DNA of 64,000 nucleotides from Bryum argenteum (taxonomy: Eukaryota; Streptophyta; Bryopsida; Bryales; Bryaceae): NCBI GenBank assembly GCA_037043015.1, contig CM073323.1, forward strand, positions 19,558,758 to 19,622,757, written 5' to 3'. The position numbers and the translations under genes are program-made. The notes under the pieces were generated by a model. It was given only the letters and a program-made list of their open reading frames with translations. It was not told where the DNA came from and ran no database searches. Below are positions 60,923-64,000 of this stretch, piece by piece. The stretch's first letter is position 1, and the number at the start of each line of letters is the position of its first letter.

Positions 60923-61200
60923 TCACGGCGCACCACTAACCGTCTTTGGCTTGCGCCTCACATCCACCGTGTGCGCCTCAAAGAAGGTATCCCCTAAGAT
61001 GAGGTCTACCTCATCCATCTCACATAATGTGAAATTCTCAACAAACTCCAATGTCCCACACTTCAAGGTCACTTGCAACGCCACTTCCTCCGTCTTGTGC
61101 GGTTCGCCCTTTGCAAAACGCACATTGATGGGCTTGCTTGCCTTTTGCGCGTGGCAAGCCCAACTCCTTGCTAGTTTGGGACTCATGAAGGAGTGCGTTG
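60923..61200 (-). pseudogene. Gypsy protease remnant lacking the DSG catalytic motif
   Basis: The reading GATHSFMSPKLARSW through TLCEMDEVDLILGDTF is the aspartic protease of gypsy elements. The catalytic (V)DSG that should precede ATHSF is gone: the gag zinc-knuckle tail (AECPDKKG) runs directly into GATHSF in another frame. This is a deletion joint, not a single-base slip. The element therefore cannot process its own polyprotein. Confidence 0.8.
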
Positions 61201-62346
61201 CCCCTTCTTGTCGGGGCACTCCGCAATGAAGTGGCCAATCTTGCCACAACCATGGCACCTCTTGGCCTTGGTGTCATCACCTTTGTCTCCCCCTTTAGAT
61301 GGCTTTCCCCCTTGGTGTTCCTTTTTGTTAGAGGCTCCACCATCCACTTGTCCCTTGTGTTTGTTGCCAAAGCCAAACTTCTTGCGCTCTTTGCCTCGAG
61401 CCGCATTCCTATTTGATCCACTTTGTTGAGAGGGGCCACTTGACTTCCTCTCGGGTCCATCAGCCTCAATCCTTTCAACAATCTTGATGATGCCCGCCAC
61501 ATCCTCAGGAAGTTTTGGGAACTTGAACAAGGCATCCACCACCCACTTTTGAAGCCCACCCAAAAAGATGCACTTCTTAGAGAACTCATCCATCTTGGGT
61601 GTCGCATTCATTTGGGCATTGAAGTCACGCACATAGGCCTTGAGAGACCCAGTGTGCCTCATTTGTACCAAGTTCATGCCTTCCCTCAACTCCTGATACT
61701 CTGGTGTGAAGCGTTCACTCAACAAGTCTTTGAAGCCACCCCAAGTCAAGTTTGCCACCAACTCCGGCTCTTGCTCCTTTTTGCTTGTCCACCATTGAAG
61801 AGCATGATCCTTGAGAAATGTCACCGCAATGGAAACCTTGTCCTCCTCATCCGGCTTTTGGACATCATAGTAGTTATCCATCTCAAGAAGGAATTCCTTC
61901 ACCTTCCTTGCCTTACCAAGTCCCGAAGAAGGTGCTTGGCATGTTTACCTTAGCCAACTTTTTGGTGGAAGATGAAGGTCGGGACCCTTGCATCATGAGG
62001 TGTTCAATCAACCTCTCTTGGCGATCCCTTTCTTCCTTCCCACGCTTGAGCTCTTGATTCACTGAGTCCATGAACTCAAGCATTCTCATTTGGAAAGCTA
62101 ATTGAGGATCTTGTTTTTCCACCCCTTGGGAAGACTCTAGGCGTCTCGACCTAGAGCGCTCCTCTTCACCCAAGGGCTCCTCTTGAAGTGACAATTCCAT
62201 TTGCTCATTGCCCTCACTAGTGGCGACTTGCTCATTGGAGTCATGAGAATGAGCCTCACTTGTAGGATCGGGGTCTTTGTTCCCCTCGTGCGTGGCCGCT
62301 TGGAAGCTCCAGGCTCATCACCCTCAATGGTCTTCTTCTTGCCCAT
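61183..62346 (-). pseudogene. Gypsy gag with CCHC zinc knuckle, frameshifted
   Basis: The likely start is the ATG at 62346 (MGKKKTIEGDEPGASKRPRT). After a shift near 62290 the frame reads LAFQMRMLEFMDSVNQELKR. A further shift at ~61910 leads to the retrotransposon gag core (VSIAVTFLKDHALQWWTSKK, LLSERFTPEYQELREGMNLV, LKAYVRDFNAQMNA, CIFLGGLQKWV). The C-terminal knuckle is CHGCGKIGHFIAEC. Gag forms the particle that packages element RNA. The 61910 shift lies at a GGG run. Confidence 0.88.
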
Positions 62347-62383
62347 TGCTCCCTCACAACTTTGCACTTGGGTACTAAAAGCT

Positions 62384-62395
62384 GCTCGATACCAA
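62384..62395 (-). other. Primer-binding site next to the 5' LTR
   Basis: The minus strand just inside the right LTR reads TGGTATCGAGCA. Initiator-Met tRNA would pair with TGGTATCAGAGC; here one A is missing, so the match is good but imperfect. Confidence 0.65.
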
Positions 62396-62396
62396 G

Positions 62397-63688
62397 TGTC
62401 GCAACCTTGCTAGCTCACCTTAGCTTACACCAACTTTTTCCCAACTCTAGCAAGTGTCACGAGCGCTAACTCGCACATCCCCCACATGCACAAAGTTAGC
62501 TCTCCATACCAACCACCAAGCTCACCGCTTGGTTATCAATCCCTCCTACTCATGCAACCGGGACTCAACCCCTTCGTAGGTAGCCAATGGTTAGGTGCGG
62601 ACTTCCACTTATGTCCAAGGCCCAACTTGGTGGCACTCCCATACCACGCGGCCTAACCGCACTTGGTGGTGTCTCCTCACCACCGCCCATGACCACCATG
62701 GTGACCCCAAGGCCACCAAGTAATCACAACGCCGGGCAAGAGACACCACCCCACATCGGTAGCACTCATGGTCCTCATTTTGCCTATATGAGTCCCCGTG
62801 GTGAAGCCCCAACACTAGCTCCCCCACCGGGACTCACCTTGTCCTTATGAGCCACCGTGGTGAAGCCCCAACACTAGCTCCACCCACCGTGCCTCATTTT
62901 GCACTTTGAGTCCCCATGGTGGAGCCCCAACACTAGCTCCACCCATTGGGACTCACCTTGGCTTGGGAGTCCCCATGGTGAGGCCCCAACACTAGCCACA
63001 CCACTGGGGACTCCCACCTTGGTCACCACCAAGGCACCATGGGAGTGGGGAGGAGACCAGCCCTCCCCATAGTATACTCTGTGGGATTCGGCAGCCCCTG
63101 GTCCTAGGTGAAGGGCTGGACCCTCACACCTCTTAGTTTTGGAAGACCACCCAATCTCCCAATGCCTTAGCCGCTGGAAGGCCCCGGGAGACTTCCCGAA
63201 CCTTCCAGGGCTCGTATCTACCTCGTCCCGCATCCAAACGCGACGAGCGACCACTCTATCGACATCTACTCGTCAAGTAGATGCCGATAGACACCTTACT
63301 TGCCTCATTCCGACAAGTATTGAGGGAGTTATGCCCCTCTGAAGATTCGGGAGTCCCGGGCCAGCTTCCCAGGCCAGCACTGTCCCTGGACAGCACTCCC
63401 TTTAGTCCCACAATCTTCCAACTCCCATAACTTTTAGCTCACACCTCCAAATGAGGTGCTCCTTAGCATCCCGGAATCGTGGCAACATGAGCTTCCATAA
63501 TCTCATGTCCATTCCCTCGTGGCTCCTAGTCTCCGTGGGTGAGAGGCGTCTCCAACGCCCGGGGTCCTCTCCCACACTAGGCCCACTTAGGTTCCCTTCA
63601 CCTTGGCACCCCAAGGCCCGGGCGTCACTCCGGTGTCCCCCTTGGGCCCTTGGTGTTGCGGGCACTCCTCAAGGAGAGGTGCGCGACA
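62397..63688 (-). repeat. 5' LTR of the gypsy element
   Basis: Full-length partner of 55785-57074. By eye the two differ only at about seven places, nearly all one-base length changes in runs (for example CCCTTG/CCTTG and TGGGAC/TGGGGAC), for a net +2 bases. The element's promoter should lie here, reading leftward. Confidence 0.95.
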
Positions 63689-63693
63689 CCAAC
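63689..63693. repeat. Target-site duplication CCAAC, right
   Basis: Five bases directly after the GCGACA end of the right LTR, identical to 55780-55784. Confidence 0.95.
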
Positions 63694-63707
63694 GAAGTAC
63701 AACGAAA

Positions 63708-64000
63708 ATGTCTTCTACTGTAAGATCTGCAGCCAAAAGAAAAAAGGGGCGTTCAAGTACTGCTAACAAAGCAGGTAATGCTACTAACATTTTGAGTGGA
63801 GTAGATGAGGGGTCCTGGTGGGTGGGCAGGGTGCAAGCTTTGCGGCGTCGCAATGGGCATCAATTTGGGGTACTACGTCAAGCAGTTGACCTCCTTGCCC
63901 GAACAGAGGAATCAGGGAGAAGAAATCCTAACAACCCTCACATTGAAGTAATGTTACAATACTATCGAAAACATCCAGGCCGTGATAAATTTAAATATGA
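63708..64000 (+). CDS. Start of an unrecognised ORF, possibly the partner gene of the DDE-like protein (partial)
   Basis: An ATG at 63708 opens 97 codons that run off the right edge without a stop. After a basic start (SAAKRKKGRSS) it reads EGSWWVGRVQALRRRNGHQF, QAVDLLARTEESGRRN and VMLQYYRKHPGRDKFKY. The WWVGRVQ..RR beginning could be a small beta-barrel domain (Tudor, agenet or BAH-like), but that is a guess. It lies 15 bp beyond the gypsy target duplication. Without the retrotransposon it would begin about 110 bp after the stop of the DDE-like gene, on the same strand. Confidence 0.55.
   Translation, partial: MSSTVRSAAKRKKGRSSTANKAGNATNILSGVDEGSWWVGRVQALRRRNGHQFGVLRQAVDLLARTEESGRRNPNNPHIEVMLQYYRKHPGRDKFKY

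Larger units (their letters stand above)
55785..63688 (-). mobile_element. Ty3/gypsy chromovirus LTR retrotransposon
   Basis: Two direct LTRs of 1,290 and 1,292 bp bound a 5.3-kb interior. The interior codes, on the minus strand, for gag, a damaged protease, RT, RNase H, integrase and a chromodomain in that order. LTR ends are TGTCGC...GCGACA, the target duplication is CCAAC, and a Met-type primer site and a purine tract sit in the right places. The order RT-RH-INT and the C-terminal chromodomain place it in the chromovirus group of Metaviridae-like plant elements. The near-identical LTRs mean a young insertion. Confidence 0.96.

Noticed and set aside
1..64000. tRNA, rRNA or organelle genes
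   Set aside because: I looked for the GGTTCGA(A/N)TCC box and cloverleaf arms and for rRNA core sequences and saw none. A covariance-model search would be decisive.

Overview
This window is plant nuclear DNA: split genes with GT-AG introns, AT-rich gene-poor spacers, and many plant-type transposable elements. The host genes are an ULP2/SENP-type SUMO protease, L-arabinokinase exons, two-domain Bet v 1-fold proteins and three tandem early light-induced proteins (ELIPs). A tandem ELIP array and a doubled Bet v 1 protein would fit a seed-free land plant such as a bryophyte. That placement is an inference; nothing in the sequence names the organism.

Layout. 1-2.1 kb: four exons of a C48 (ULP2-like) protease on the minus strand, running off the left edge, preceded by a zinc-ribbon ORF that may be its 5' part. 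3.2-6.7 kb: minisatellites, then scattered exons of an L-arabinokinase gene with a nonsense codon, a duplicated exon and an unrelated repeat-protein exon lying between them. 7.8-14.5 kb (minus): a decayed tnp2/CACTA-type transposase gene, split by a complete non-autonomous CACTA element (9688-12056, TSD TAT). 15.75-17.04 kb: an unrecognised plus-strand gene, frame-broken or spliced. 19.5-21.3 kb: a retroelement relic. 21.8-25.1 and 28.0-31.1 kb: a 3-kb segmental duplication, each copy holding a 290-aa double Bet v 1 gene, with a Ty1/copia relic between them. 31-35 kb: AT-rich and gene-free, but with several small inverted-repeat elements, two of them with piggyBac-like TTAA/CCC ends. 35.5-43.5 kb: three ELIP genes encoding the same 219-aa precursor. 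44.1-51.3 kb (minus): a 5'-truncated L1-type LINE with a 33-nt poly(A) tail. 51.7-55.7 kb: a long plus-strand gene with two zinc fingers and an RNase H-like DDE-type core that I cannot place in a named transposase superfamily. 55.8-63.7 kb (minus): a Ty3/gypsy chromovirus with 1.29-kb LTRs and TSD CCAAC. 63.7 kb to the end: the start of a second plus-strand ORF.

The most interesting reading concerns the right end. Removing the gypsy element puts the DDE-like gene and the 63.7-kb ORF about 110 bp apart on the same strand, which suggests a two-gene mobile element or locus that the retrotransposon split. The two gypsy LTRs appear to differ only by single-base length changes, mostly in homopolymers. 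Some of the frameshifts seen in this part of the window may therefore be consensus errors rather than real decay.
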